This document shows positions 8,335-16,034 of a DNA stretch of 25,363 nucleotides, piece by piece. How positions within the stretch are numbered: the first letter of the stretch is position 1; every line of letters begins with the position of its first letter. The notes under the pieces were generated by a model. The model searched no databases. It was given only the letters and a program-made list of their open reading frames with translations, and was not told where the DNA came from. The position numbers and the translations under genes were made by a program. This stretch comes from UMGS1781 sp045628105 (GTDB taxonomy: Bacteria; Bacillota; Clostridia; TANB77; CAG-508), in NCBI GenBank assembly GCA_045628105.1, contig JAZQOX010000046.1:1-25363 (forward strand), in the 5' to 3' direction.

Positions 8335-8574
8335 TTACACATTCTCTTTTATATAATCAACAACATCACCAACAGTAACTACTTTTTCAGCATCACTATC
8401 TGGTATTTCTAGATCAAATTCTTCCTCAAGTGCCATTATTAATTCTACTATATCAAGAGAATCAGCACCTAAGTCATCTATAAATGAAGCGTCAGGATTT
8501 ACTGAATTTTCTGTAACTCCTAGTTGTTCTACTATAATTTCTTTAACTTTATCAAAAATTTCTTCTTGGCTCAC
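8335..8574 (-). CDS. acpP: Acyl carrier protein
   Basis: This 79-residue acidic protein carries growing fatty acyl chains on 4'-phosphopantetheine attached to S39 in the DSL motif (DLGADSLDIVELIMALEEEF). Length and sequence are typical. Translation starts at GTG 8574-8572, preceded by AAGGAGGT 9 bases upstream; no ATG is available. It lies 79 bases downstream of plsX, a common Firmicute arrangement linking acyl-ACP supply to phospholipid synthesis. A terminator follows. Confidence 0.97.
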   Translation of the reverse strand: MSQEEIFDKVKEIIVEQLGVTENSVNPDASFIDDLGADSLDIVELIMALEEEFDLEIPDSDAEKVVTVGDVVDYIKENV

Positions 8575-8653
8575 GGGAATAACACCTCCTTTATTTGGCT
8601 ATAACTTTCATCTACTATAAGATATTATAACGATATAAAAATGTCAATACTTT

Positions 8654-9676
8654 TTAATTATTTTTTTCAAATTCTTTCTTAATTATATCTACAGTTCCGC
8701 TTTTTGCAAAGTTTTCAGCCTGTTTTATAGTATAATAGAATAATTTTTCATCACTACTTCCATGAGCTTTAACAACAGGTTTTTTTACTCCAAGAAATAA
8801 TGCTCCACCATATTCTTTATAGTCCATTGTTTTGCTAAATCTTTTAATAGCAGGTAGTGCGGGTGCAGCACATATTAGGCTAAATATATTTTTTTTCAAA
8901 CTTTCTGTAAGACTTCTTTTAACTAATTTTCCAATTCCCTCAACAGTTTTCAAAAACACATTACCTGTAAATCCATCTGTAATAACTGCATCAATTTTGC
9001 CTGTAAATGCATCTCTACCTTCTATATTCCCAACGAAATTAATTCCATGTTCCTCTGCTTCTTGTTTTAGTAAACAATAGCTTTCTTTTACTAAATCATT
9101 TCCCTTTGTTTCTTCTGTTCCAATATTTAACAAACCAATAGCTGGATTTTCAACATTATATATTTTCTTCAAATATACATTTGCCATTTTTGCAAATTGG
9201 AGTAAATTAATTGGTTTACAATTTGTATTTGCGCCTGCATCAACAAGCATAACTCCTTTTTTGTATGAAGGTAGTATTGGTGCCATTGCCGGTCTATCTA
9301 CTCCCTTTATTCTTCCAACAAGAAGTGTTGCTCCTGTAAGTAAAGCTCCTGAATTTCCTGCTGAAACAAATACATCTCCTTCACCTTCATTAAGCATTTT
9401 AAAACCTACTACCATTGAAGAATCCTTTTTATGTTTTATTGCCTGTGTGGGAATATCTTCCATAACAATTTCTTCTGTTGTGTGGCGCACTGATAATTTT
9501 TCTGAAATTTCCTTTACATTATTTTTGCCATACAATTCTTTTATTTTTTTGTTAATTATTTCCTCGTTTCCGACTAATACAATTTCTGAATCTATTTCTT
9601 TAATAGCCTTAACGGCACCTTTTATTGTTGCTTCTGGTGCATTATCTCCACCCATCGCATCTAATATAACTTTCAT
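8654..9676 (-). CDS. plsX: Phosphate acyltransferase PlsX
   Basis: This 340-residue enzyme converts acyl-ACP to acyl-phosphate, the donor used by PlsY to begin phospholipid synthesis. It has the diagnostic N-terminus MKVILDAMGGDNAPEATIKGA, the SAGNSGALLTGA motif, LVDAGANTNCKP, and GFTGNVFLKTVEG. Length matches the family. A ribosome binding site AAAAGGAG precedes the ATG. It is the first gene of a plsX-acpP unit, with a predicted promoter just upstream. Confidence 0.97.
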   Translation of the reverse strand: MKVILDAMGGDNAPEATIKGAVKAIKEIDSEIVLVGNEEIINKKIKELYGKNNVKEISEKLSVRHTTEEIVMEDIPTQAIKHKKDSSMVVGFKMLNEGEGDVFVSAGNSGALLTGATLLVGRIKGVDRPAMAPILPSYKKGVMLVDAGANTNCKPINLLQFAKMANVYLKKIYNVENPAIGLLNIGTEETKGNDLVKESYCLLKQEAEEHGINFVGNIEGRDAFTGKIDAVITDGFTGNVFLKTVEGIGKLVKRSLTESLKKNIFSLICAAPALPAIKRFSKTMDYKEYGGALFLGVKKPVVKAHGSSDEKLFYYTIKQAENFAKSGTVDIIKKEFEKNN

Positions 9677-9706
9677 AAACTTCTCCTTTTAAAAATTCAT
9701 GTTTCT

Positions 9707-9735
9707 ATTTTATTATTTTATTTTCAAAAAATCAA
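9707..9735 (-). promoter_or_regulatory. Predicted plsX promoter
   Basis: On the minus strand TTGATT (9730-9735) and TAAAAT (9707-9712) are separated by 17 bases, about 30 bases before the plsX ATG. Confidence 0.55.
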
Positions 9736-9759
9736 GTCTTATGAATAAAAAATCACATA

Positions 9760-9789
9760 AAAATACACCTCTATTCAGAAGTGTATTTT
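9760..9789 (-). terminator. Hairpin terminator after the pilin-like gene
   Basis: A 13-bp stem with one G-U pair (9760-9772 with 9777-9789) closes a 4-base loop. On the minus strand the stem ends in four T residues, followed by a further T-rich run. It lies between the pilin-like gene and plsX. Confidence 0.65.
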
Positions 9790-9862
9790 ATCGTTTTATT
9801 AACCATCTTTTTATATCTGCTTTAAAGAATACTGTTTTAAACTATCTTTGTTTTAACAAATC

Positions 9863-10501
9863 TTATAAAGAGCTCATTTTTGCTGTGATAGGTTCTGAAT
9901 AAACATAGACTTCAGTCTTCCCATCATCGTCTAAATAAGTAAAATATGCTCTGCTTGTATATTCAATAGTATTAGTAGTTGTAAAATTATATGAAAAAGT
10001 GCCATCTTCCTTTATAGTATTTATAATAATACTAGTTCTGCCTGGTGTATTAACATCTAACTCTCTACCATCTAATTTTGTTGATTCCATATATACGATT
10101 CCGTACTTTTTAATCTGTAAATCGTTATATGAGTCCCCATTCAAATGTCCGGTAAATTGCATTTGAATATTCTTATATTTTCCTGCAGTCACATATATAT
10201 CTGGAATTTTAGGTTTTTTTGATTCTCCTAAATATTCTTCTATTGATGAATATTCTTGTTCATTTATATTTATTTTTTTTCCTAATTCTGATTCATCTTG
10301 TGCTGATGCTGTTGTTTTCTGTGATGCATTTTTTGCCTCTTCCAATATGTTACTATTTACTAAAGCGCTTACTGATACTGTCACTAATATTAGTATTACT
10401 ATTATTGTTATAATTAATGCTACAAGTGTTATTCCATTGTTTTTCTTCGTATGTGACAAGAAATTGTTTGCGCCCTTTCTAAATGTTGATTTTTTATACA
10501 T
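9863..10501 (-). CDS. Pilin-like (pseudopilin-type) secreted or surface protein
   Basis: This protein has a basic N-terminus ending KKNNG, then a single hydrophobic helix (ITLVALIITIIVILILVTVSVSALV, residues 24-48), which resembles a type III prepilin signal cut after G23. The +5 glutamate of true type IV pilins is replaced by alanine (A28), so assembly into a normal pilus is doubtful. The remainder has an Ala/Ser/Thr/Lys-rich linker and a beta-rich domain (about 105-212) resembling fibronectin or Ig-like modules. Start choice: a longer frame begins at TTG 10564, but that TTG is the first base triplet of a good -35 box and the extension covers the promoter; ATG 10501 follows AAGGAGG at 6 bases, giving 212 residues. 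No pilus assembly genes are nearby. Function unknown. Confidence 0.75.
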   Translation of the reverse strand: MYKKSTFRKGANNFLSHTKKNNGITLVALIITIIVILILVTVSVSALVNSNILEEAKNASQKTTASAQDESELGKKININEQEYSSIEEYLGESKKPKIPDIYVTAGKYKNIQMQFTGHLNGDSYNDLQIKKYGIVYMESTKLDGRELDVNTPGRTSIIINTIKEDGTFSYNFTTTNTIEYTSRAYFTYLDDDGKTEVYVYSEPITAKMSSL

Positions 10502-10535
10502 TTTTTTCCTCCTTGGTTTATTTAAATTATTATAT

Positions 10536-10564
10536 ATTTTATATGTTTTATATAATTTTGTCAA
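10536..10564 (-). promoter_or_regulatory. Promoter of the pilin-like gene
   Basis: A perfect -35 TTGACA (10559-10564) and -10 TAAAAT (10536-10541) are 17 bases apart on the minus strand, 35 bases before the chosen ATG. This placement rules out the longer start at 10564. Confidence 0.75.
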
Positions 10565-10681
10565 TGTTTTTTTACAACTTTTTTATTTTTTCTGCGCATT
10601 ACCTTTTTATTTCGTTATTTTTAAATATATTATATCCTGTTTTATATTTAAGTTCAATAAGTTTTTTCTGAAAAATACATA

Positions 10682-10718
10682 AAAATAACAAGGGTTCACT
10701 TCAAACCCTTGTTATTTT
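10682..10718 (-). terminator. Terminator of the str operon / tuf
   Basis: A perfect 15-bp stem (10682-10696 with 10704-10718) has a 7-base loop and a GC-containing core (AAGGGTT). On the minus strand the 3' arm ends TTATTTT and continues with another T. It begins 16 bases after the tuf stop. Confidence 0.85.
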
Positions 10719-10733
10719 AATTACTTAAATAAA

Positions 10734-11936
10734 TTATTCCATAATTTCTGAAACGATACCAGAACCAACTGTTCTACCACCTTCACGGATAGCGAATCTT
10801 AATCCTTTTTCCATAGCGATTGGTGTGATTAATTCTATTGTCATATCAATATTATCACCAGGCATTACCATTTCTGTTCCTTCTGGTAAGTTAATAACAC
10901 CTGTAACGTCTGTTGTTCTGAAATAGAATTGTGGTCTGTAGTTTGTGAAGAATGGTGTATGTCTTCCACCTTCTTCTTTAGTTAATACATAAACTTGAGC
11001 TTTGAATTTTGTATGTGGATGTATTGTACCTGGTTTTGCTAAAACTTGACCTCTTTCAATTTCGTTTCTTTGAATTCCTCTTAATAGAACTCCTATGTTA
11101 TCACCAGCTTGAGCTTGGTCTAATAATTTTCTGAACATTTCAACACCTGTAACAACTGTTTTCTTAGCTTCAGCTGCTAAACCAACTATTTCAACTTCAT
11201 CAGAAACTTTTACAACACCTCTTTCTACTCTACCTGTTCCAACTGTTCCTCTACCTGTGATAGAGAATACGACTTCAACTGGCATTAAGAAATCCCCGTC
11301 TGTTGGTCTATCTGGTGTTGGTATATAAGCGTCAACTGCATCCATTAATTCTTTCATGCAAGCGAATTCTGGAGCGTTTGGATCTGTTGATGTACTTTCT
11401 AGAACTTTTAATGAAGATCCTTTAACGATTGGGATTTCATCTCCTGGGAAATCGTAGCTTGATAATAAGTCTCTAACTTCCATTTCAACTAATTCTAATA
11501 ATTCTGGGTCATCAACCATATCACATTTGTTTAAGTAAACAACTATGTATTTAACACCAACTTGTCTTGCTAATAATATATGCTCTCTTGTTTGAGGCAT
11601 TGGTCCATCAGCTGCAGATACAACTAATATAGCACCATCCATTTGTGCAGCACCTGTGATCATGTTCTTTACATAGTCTGCGTGACCTGGACAGTCAACG
11701 TGTGCATAGTGTCTATTTGTTGTTTCGTATTCAACGTGAGCTGTGTTGATTGTGATTCCTCTTGCTTTTTCTTCTGGTGCTCCGTCGATTTGGTCATAAG
11801 CTGCGAATTGAGCCATGTTTAATAATCCTAAATATTTTGTAATAGCTGCTGTTGTTGTTGTTTTACCGTGGTCAACGTGACCAATTGTACCAATGTTTAC
11901 GTGTGGTTTGGTTCTTTCAAATTTTTCCTTTGCCAT
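10734..11936 (-). CDS. tuf: Elongation factor Tu
   Basis: This 400-residue GTPase delivers aminoacyl-tRNA to the ribosomal A site. GTPase motifs are GHVDHGKT (G1), the RGITI switch I, DCPGH (G3) and NKCDMVDD (G4). The C-terminal domains are complete, ending GSGIVSEIME. A strong AAGGAGG precedes the ATG. It is the last gene of the str operon but is 223 bases from fusA and seems to have a second promoter of its own. Its Arg codons are nearly all AGA, with no CGG. Confidence 0.99.
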   Translation of the reverse strand: MAKEKFERTKPHVNIGTIGHVDHGKTTTTAAITKYLGLLNMAQFAAYDQIDGAPEEKARGITINTAHVEYETTNRHYAHVDCPGHADYVKNMITGAAQMDGAILVVSAADGPMPQTREHILLARQVGVKYIVVYLNKCDMVDDPELLELVEMEVRDLLSSYDFPGDEIPIVKGSSLKVLESTSTDPNAPEFACMKELMDAVDAYIPTPDRPTDGDFLMPVEVVFSITGRGTVGTGRVERGVVKVSDEVEIVGLAAEAKKTVVTGVEMFRKLLDQAQAGDNIGVLLRGIQRNEIERGQVLAKPGTIHPHTKFKAQVYVLTKEEGGRHTPFFTNYRPQFYFRTTDVTGVINLPEGTEMVMPGDNIDMTIELITPIAMEKGLRFAIREGGRTVGSGIVSEIME

Positions 11937-11972
11937 TTAAAAATCCTCCTTATTTTACGAAGTAACTGTTTT

Positions 11973-11993
11973 TTTCACTTAAAATTAGTGAAA
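11973..11993 (-). promoter_or_regulatory. Hairpin in the tuf leader
   Basis: TTTCACT (11973-11979) and AGTGAAA (11987-11993) form a 7-bp stem with a 7-base loop within the predicted tuf 5' leader of about 100 bases. On the minus strand it is followed by A residues, so it is not a terminator for tuf. Function unknown. Confidence 0.35.
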
Positions 11994-12047
11994 TTACCTC
12001 GTTTTATATTTTTAAAATTTAATAACAATTTTCTTTAAGCAACTGTT

Positions 12048-12076
12048 ATTCTATAACAATTTTGCTTTTTTTGCAA
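12048..12076 (-). promoter_or_regulatory. Predicted internal promoter for tuf
   Basis: On the minus strand TTGCAA (12071-12076) and TAGAAT (12048-12053) are separated by 17 bases. It would give tuf an extra transcript beyond the str operon message. Confidence 0.5.
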
Positions 12077-12121
12077 TACCTTTATTGCATTTTTAATAGA
12101 ATTATAAATAATTTCTTCATT

Positions 12122-12143
12122 GGATCGCCGAGAGCGGCGATCC
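12122..12143. repeat. GC-rich REP-like palindrome between fusA and tuf
   Basis: GGATCGCCG (12122-12130) and CGGCGATCC (12135-12143) form a perfect 9-bp stem with the loop AGAG. It is strikingly GC-rich in an AT-rich intergenic region and has no T tract. The flanking CCTACA and overall form recall short dispersed palindromes known between genes in Clostridia; copy number cannot be seen here. Confidence 0.6.
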
Positions 12144-12159
12144 CTACATTATTATAAAT

Positions 12160-14244
12160 TTATTCTTCTTTCTTTGCACGAGCTGCAACTATAGTTTCTA
12201 GTATTGATTTTGGAACTTCTTCATAATGAGATGGTTCCATTGCATATGTTCCTCTACCTTGTGTTTTTGAACGTAAGTCTGTAGCATATCCAAACATTTC
12301 TGCTAATGGAATAAATGATCTAATAATTTGCATTCCATTTCTTGCTTCCATACCTTCCATTCTACCACGTCTAGAGTTTACATCTCCTATAACATCTCCC
12401 ATATATTCTTCAGGAACTGTTATTTCTACTTTCATAATTGGTTCAAGTATTACTGATTTACCTTGTTTACATCCTTCTTTGAATGCCATAGAACCAGCAA
12501 TTTTGAATGCCATTTCTGAAGAGTCAACATCATGGTAAGATCCATCAACTAAAGTAGCTTTGAAGTCTATAACTGGGTATCCAGCTAAAATTCCGCTTTC
12601 AGCTGCTTCTCTTATACCTTCTTCTGTTGGTTTAACGTATTCTTTAGGAACAACACCACCAACAATTTTGCTTTCAAATTGAATTCCAGAACCTGCTTCT
12701 AATGGTTCCATTTCTAGCCATACGTGACCATATTGTCCACGTCCACCAGATTGACGAATGAATTTACCCTCAACTCTTACTTTGTTTCTAATTGTTTCTT
12801 TGTAAGAAACTTGTGGTTTACCTACATTACATTCAACTTTGAATTCTCTTTTTAATCTATCTACTATAATGTCTAAGTGTAATTCTCCCATACCTGCAAT
12901 TATTGTTTGTCCTGTTTCATGATTTGTGTATGTTTTGAATGTTGGGTCTTCTTCAGCAAGTTTTGCTAATGCTATACCCATTTTTTCTTGAGCTACTTTA
13001 TCTTTTGGCTCAATTGCTATTTCAATAACTGGTTCTGGGAATTCCATTGATTCAAGAATAACTGGATGATCCATATCGCATAATGTATCACCTGTTGTTA
13101 CTTCTCTTAATCCAACGGCTGCTGCAATATCACCTGAATATACTTTATCGATATCTTCTCTGTGATTTGCGTGCATTAAAACTATTCTACCAACTCTTTC
13201 TTTTTTATCTTTGTTTGCATTTAATACAGTAGAACCTGCTTCTAAAACACCAGAGTAAACTCTGAAGAAGCATAATTTACCAATAAATGGGTCAGTAGCT
13301 ATTTTAAATGCTAATGCTGCAAATGGTTCTGAATCAGATGTTTTTCTTTCTGTTTCTTCGCCATCTAATGTAACACCTTTAATATGTGGTACATCTAATG
13401 GAGATGGCATAAATGCAACTATGGCATTTAATAATTCTTGAACACCTTTATTTTTGTATGATGAACCACAGCAAACAGGAACTATTTTGTTATTTATTGT
13501 TCCTATTCTTAAACCTTTTTTGATTTCGTCTTCAGATAGTTCTCCACCATCTAAATATTTCATCATTAATTCATCATCTTGTTCTGCTGCAGCTTCAATC
13601 ATTTCTGATCTATACTTTTCAGCTAATTCTTTTAAATCTTCAGGAATGTCTGTCTCTTCGATTTCTTTTCCTAAATCGTCTTTATGGATAAATGCTTTCA
13701 TTTTGATTAAGTCAACGATTCCTTTGAATTGGTCTTCAGCGCCAACTGGTAACTGAATTGGAATAGCATTTGCATTTAATCTACTTCTCATTTGCTCAAC
13801 GCATCCTAAGAAGTTAGCACCTGTTGTATCCATTTTATTTACATAAGCCATTCTAGGTACTTTGTAATTATCAGCTTGTCTCCAAACTGTTTCTGATTGT
13901 GGTTGAACTCCACCTTTTGCACAGAATACTGTTACAGAACCGTCTAGAACTCTTAAAGATCTTTCAACTTCTACAGTAAAGTCAACGTGACCTGGAGTAT
14001 CAATGATGTTAATTCTATGATTTAACCATTGACATGTTGTAGCAGCAGAAGTAATTGTAATACCTCTTTCTTGCTCTTGAACCATCCAGTCCATAGTAGC
14101 TTCACCTTCGTGAACCTCACCTATTTTATGAGTTTTACCTGTATAGAAAAGAATTCTTTCAGTAGTAGTAGTTTTTCCTGCATCAATATGGGCCATTATT
14201 CCTATATTTCTAGTTCTTTCTAATGGAAACGCTCTACCTGCCAT
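12160..14244 (-). CDS. fusA: Elongation factor G
   Basis: This 694-residue GTPase drives translocation of tRNA and mRNA and, with RRF, recycles ribosomes. It shows AHIDAGKTTTTERIL (G1), RGITITSAA (switch I), DTPGHVDF (G3) and NKMD (G4), followed by domains II-V with the GGVVPKEY and RGRMEGMEARNG segments. Length is standard. AGGAGG precedes the ATG. Only 29 bases separate it from rpsG, in the classical rpsL-rpsG-fusA-tuf order. Confidence 0.99.
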   Translation of the reverse strand: MAGRAFPLERTRNIGIMAHIDAGKTTTTERILFYTGKTHKIGEVHEGEATMDWMVQEQERGITITSAATTCQWLNHRINIIDTPGHVDFTVEVERSLRVLDGSVTVFCAKGGVQPQSETVWRQADNYKVPRMAYVNKMDTTGANFLGCVEQMRSRLNANAIPIQLPVGAEDQFKGIVDLIKMKAFIHKDDLGKEIEETDIPEDLKELAEKYRSEMIEAAAEQDDELMMKYLDGGELSEDEIKKGLRIGTINNKIVPVCCGSSYKNKGVQELLNAIVAFMPSPLDVPHIKGVTLDGEETERKTSDSEPFAALAFKIATDPFIGKLCFFRVYSGVLEAGSTVLNANKDKKERVGRIVLMHANHREDIDKVYSGDIAAAVGLREVTTGDTLCDMDHPVILESMEFPEPVIEIAIEPKDKVAQEKMGIALAKLAEEDPTFKTYTNHETGQTIIAGMGELHLDIIVDRLKREFKVECNVGKPQVSYKETIRNKVRVEGKFIRQSGGRGQYGHVWLEMEPLEAGSGIQFESKIVGGVVPKEYVKPTEEGIREAAESGILAGYPVIDFKATLVDGSYHDVDSSEMAFKIAGSMAFKEGCKQGKSVILEPIMKVEITVPEEYMGDVIGDVNSRRGRMEGMEARNGMQIIRSFIPLAEMFGYATDLRSKTQGRGTYAMEPSHYEEVPKSILETIVAARAKKEE

Positions 14245-14273
14245 TAATTTTTCCTCCTATTTTAAATTAAATT

Positions 14274-14744
14274 TTACCATTTGTAATGAGCAAAAGCTTT
14301 GTTTGCTTCAGCCATTCTATGTGTTTCTTCTTTCTTCTTGAATGCTCCACCTGTTTGGTTAACTGCATCAATTATTTCAGCTGCTAGTTTTTCAGCCATA
14401 GTTTTTTCATGTCTATTTCTACTATAGATTACAAGCCATCTTAATCCTAATGTTTGTCTTCTTTCTGCTCTAATTTCGATTGGAACTTGGTATGTAGCTC
14501 CACCTACTCTTCTTGCTTTAACCTCAAGGACAGGCATAATATTATTTAAAGCTGTTTCGAAAACTTCTAATGCGTCTTTGTTTTCTTTTTCTTTAATAAT
14601 ATCAAATGCATCATAAACTATTTTTTGAGCAACTGTTTTTTTACCATCTAACATAATATTGTTTATTAATTTTGTAACTATTTTACTATTATATATTGGA
14701 TCTGGTAAAACTTCTCTTTTTGCTATATATCCTCTTCTTGGCAC
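14274..14744 (-). CDS. rpsG: Ribosomal protein S7
   Basis: This 156-residue protein nucleates the head of the 30S subunit and contacts tRNA at the E site. It begins MPRRGYIAKREVLPDP, and contains ARRVGGATYQVPIEI and RRQTLGLRWL, all standard S7 features. Translation starts at GTG, with AAAAGGAG 9 bases upstream. In E. coli S7 represses its operon by binding the S12-S7 gap; the 156-base gap here has several hairpins. Confidence 0.99.
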   Translation of the reverse strand: MPRRGYIAKREVLPDPIYNSKIVTKLINNIMLDGKKTVAQKIVYDAFDIIKEKENKDALEVFETALNNIMPVLEVKARRVGGATYQVPIEIRAERRQTLGLRWLVIYSRNRHEKTMAEKLAAEIIDAVNQTGGAFKKKEETHRMAEANKAFAHYKW

Positions 14745-14772
14745 TTTTCTTCACTCCTTTTCTTAAAATATA

Positions 14773-14819
14773 GATATTTTACATTAAAATATCAAAGTTA
14801 CTCTGAAATACTATTTCAG
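14773..14819 (-). promoter_or_regulatory. Tandem hairpins in the rpsL-rpsG gap
   Basis: Two small palindromes lie in this 156-base gap: GATATTTTA/TAAAATATC (14773-14781 with 14785-14793, 3-base loop) and CTGAAATA/TATTTCAG (14803-14810 with 14812-14819, 1-base centre). They are close to the rpsG ribosome binding site. They could form an S7 autoregulatory site, an internal processing site, or nothing specific; the S7 idea comes from E. coli and is not shown by sequence likeness. Confidence 0.4.
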
Positions 14820-14900
14820 TCAGTGCTATTAAAATTTATATCAATATGTTTTTAAACATTTTATTACATAATCTTAATTAACACTATAATTGCTTAAATC

Positions 14901-15314
14901 CTATTTTTTAGGACGTTTTGCTCCGTACTTAGATCTAGCTTGCATTCTATCTTTAACTCCTGCAGTATCTAATGTACCTCTGATAATGTGGTATCTAACA
15001 CCTGGGATATCCTTTACCCTTCCACCTCTTATTAAAACAACACTGTGTTCTTGTAAGTTGTGTCCTATTCCTGGAATATATGATGTTACTTCATATCCAT
15101 TTGATAGTCTAACCCTTGCAACTTTTCTTAAAGCTGAGTTTGGTTTTTTAGGTGTAACAGTTTTAACTACTGTACATACTCCTCTTTTTTGTGGTGATCT
15201 TGCATTTGTTTGTCTATTTAACTTAGAGTTAAATCCTTTTTGTAAAGCTGGAGCTGTTGATTTTGTAGTTGATGTTTTTCTACCTTTTCTTACTAATTGA
15301 TTAATTGTTGGCAC
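14901..15314 (-). CDS. rpsL: Ribosomal protein S12
   Basis: This 137-residue protein forms part of the decoding centre. It has the conserved VTPKKPNSALRKVARVRL loop (K56-K57, streptomycin region) and GGRVKDIPGVRYH, in which D102 corresponds to the E. coli Asp that RimO methylthiolates; rimO is in this same window. K56 is the wild-type lysine. Translation appears to start at GTG 15314, with GGGAGGTG 11 bases upstream. An out-of-frame ATG lies between them (see the mini-ORF entry). It is the first gene of the str operon, with a good promoter upstream. Confidence 0.98.
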   Translation of the reverse strand: MPTINQLVRKGRKTSTTKSTAPALQKGFNSKLNRQTNARSPQKRGVCTVVKTVTPKKPNSALRKVARVRLSNGYEVTSYIPGIGHNLQEHSVVLIRGGRVKDIPGVRYHIIRGTLDTAGVKDRMQARSKYGAKRPKK

Positions 15315-15321
15315 TTTTCAT
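15301..15321 (-). other. Six-codon out-of-frame mini-ORF overlapping the rpsL start
   Basis: ATG 15321-15319 reads six sense codons and stops at TAA 15303-15301, overlapping the GTG start of rpsL in another frame. It lies 4 bases from GGAGG, against 11 bases for the rpsL GTG. It may compete for initiation; it could also be chance. Confidence 0.3.
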
Positions 15322-15354
15322 TTCACCTCCCAAAAATAAACATTAACGCTATAT

Positions 15355-15384
15355 ATTATAGCACTAATATAATAGTTTCGTCAA
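15355..15384 (-). promoter_or_regulatory. str operon promoter
   Basis: TTGACG (15379-15384) and a perfect TATAAT (15355-15360) on the minus strand have an 18-base spacer, about 40 bases before the rpsL GTG. It is back-to-back with the yfcE promoter. Confidence 0.8.
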
Positions 15385-15432
15385 TGTTTTTTTGCATATT
15401 TTTCCATTTTTATTTGTCATATTTTTACACGT

Positions 15433-15461
15433 TTGTGTTTAATTTTATTATATGCTATAAT
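15433..15461 (+). promoter_or_regulatory. Predicted yfcE promoter
   Basis: TTGTGT (15433-15438) and a perfect TATAAT (15456-15461) are 17 bases apart, with a short leader to the ATG at 15486. Confidence 0.6.
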
Positions 15462-15485
15462 GTTTTTCATATTGGAGGATATTTT

Positions 15486-16013
15486 ATGAAGGTAATGGTT
15501 ATTTCAGATATACACGGTGGGCTTTCCGAGCTTAAGCAGGCATTAGATAGATTTAGACTTGAAAAAGCTAATAGATTATTAATTCTAGGGGACTTTGCAG
15601 GCTATTTTAATAGCTCAGCTGATTTTGAAGTTGCAGAAGTTTTAAATGAAATTTCAGATAAAATTTGTGCAGTTAGAGGGAATTGTGATAATGAACATTT
15701 AGAATCAATGTTTCATTTTGGTTTAATGGACATAAGAAGTATTAATTTAAATAGTGTCATTGTTACTTTAACTCATGGACATCTATATGACAAATATCAT
15801 TTACCAGATTACTGTGGTGATATTCTGTTAACAGGCCACACCCACTATGGAATAATTGACAAACAAGATGATAAAATCTTTGCTAACCCTGGCTCAATAT
15901 CAAGGCCAAGAAATGGTTCTTTAAAAACTTATTTAACAATAGATGATAAAGAAGTATGTTTAAAAACTTTAGATGGAAATGTTATACATTCTGAATCACT
16001 CAATAAAAAATAA
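15486..16013 (+). CDS. yfcE: YfcE/MJ0936-type metallophosphoesterase
   Basis: This 175-residue calcineurin-like phosphoesterase hydrolyses phosphodiesters or phosphomonoesters with a two-metal centre; the cellular substrate is uncertain. Metal and catalytic motifs are DIHG (D8, H10), GD near residue 37, GNCD, THGH and GHTH. Start choice: the frame is open further upstream, to 15297, but ATG 15486 follows GGAGG at 7 bases and leads straight into the conserved MKVMVISDIHG. It is the only plus-strand gene here, divergent from the str operon and convergent with the surface-protein operon. Its stop codon lies in the shared terminator. Confidence 0.88.
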   Translation: MKVMVISDIHGGLSELKQALDRFRLEKANRLLILGDFAGYFNSSADFEVAEVLNEISDKICAVRGNCDNEHLESMFHFGLMDIRSINLNSVIVTLTHGHLYDKYHLPDYCGDILLTGHTHYGIIDKQDDKIFANPGSISRPRNGSLKTYLTIDDKEVCLKTLDGNVIHSESLNKK

Positions 16014-16034
16014 GTGCTTTCGCACTTATTTTTT
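16005..16034. terminator. Bidirectional terminator between convergent genes
   Basis: A perfect 13-bp stem (16005-16017 with 16022-16034) with a TTTC loop has six A residues on one side and six T residues on the other, so it works in both directions. It contains the TAA of yfcE (16011-16013) and overlaps the TAA of the opposite gene (16033-16035). Confidence 0.92.

Noticed and set aside
10502..10564. Longer N-terminus for the pilin-like protein from TTG 10564
   Set aside because: That region is the gene's own promoter (the TTG starts the TTGACA box) and the translated AAGGAGG is the ribosome binding site.
14820..14880. Internal promoter for rpsG
   Set aside because: AT-rich stretches give several partial matches but no convincing -35/-10 pair.
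15297..15485. Longer N-terminus of the phosphoesterase from 15297
   Set aside because: The extension covers both divergent promoters and the rpsL start, has no ribosome binding site and is unlike the family.
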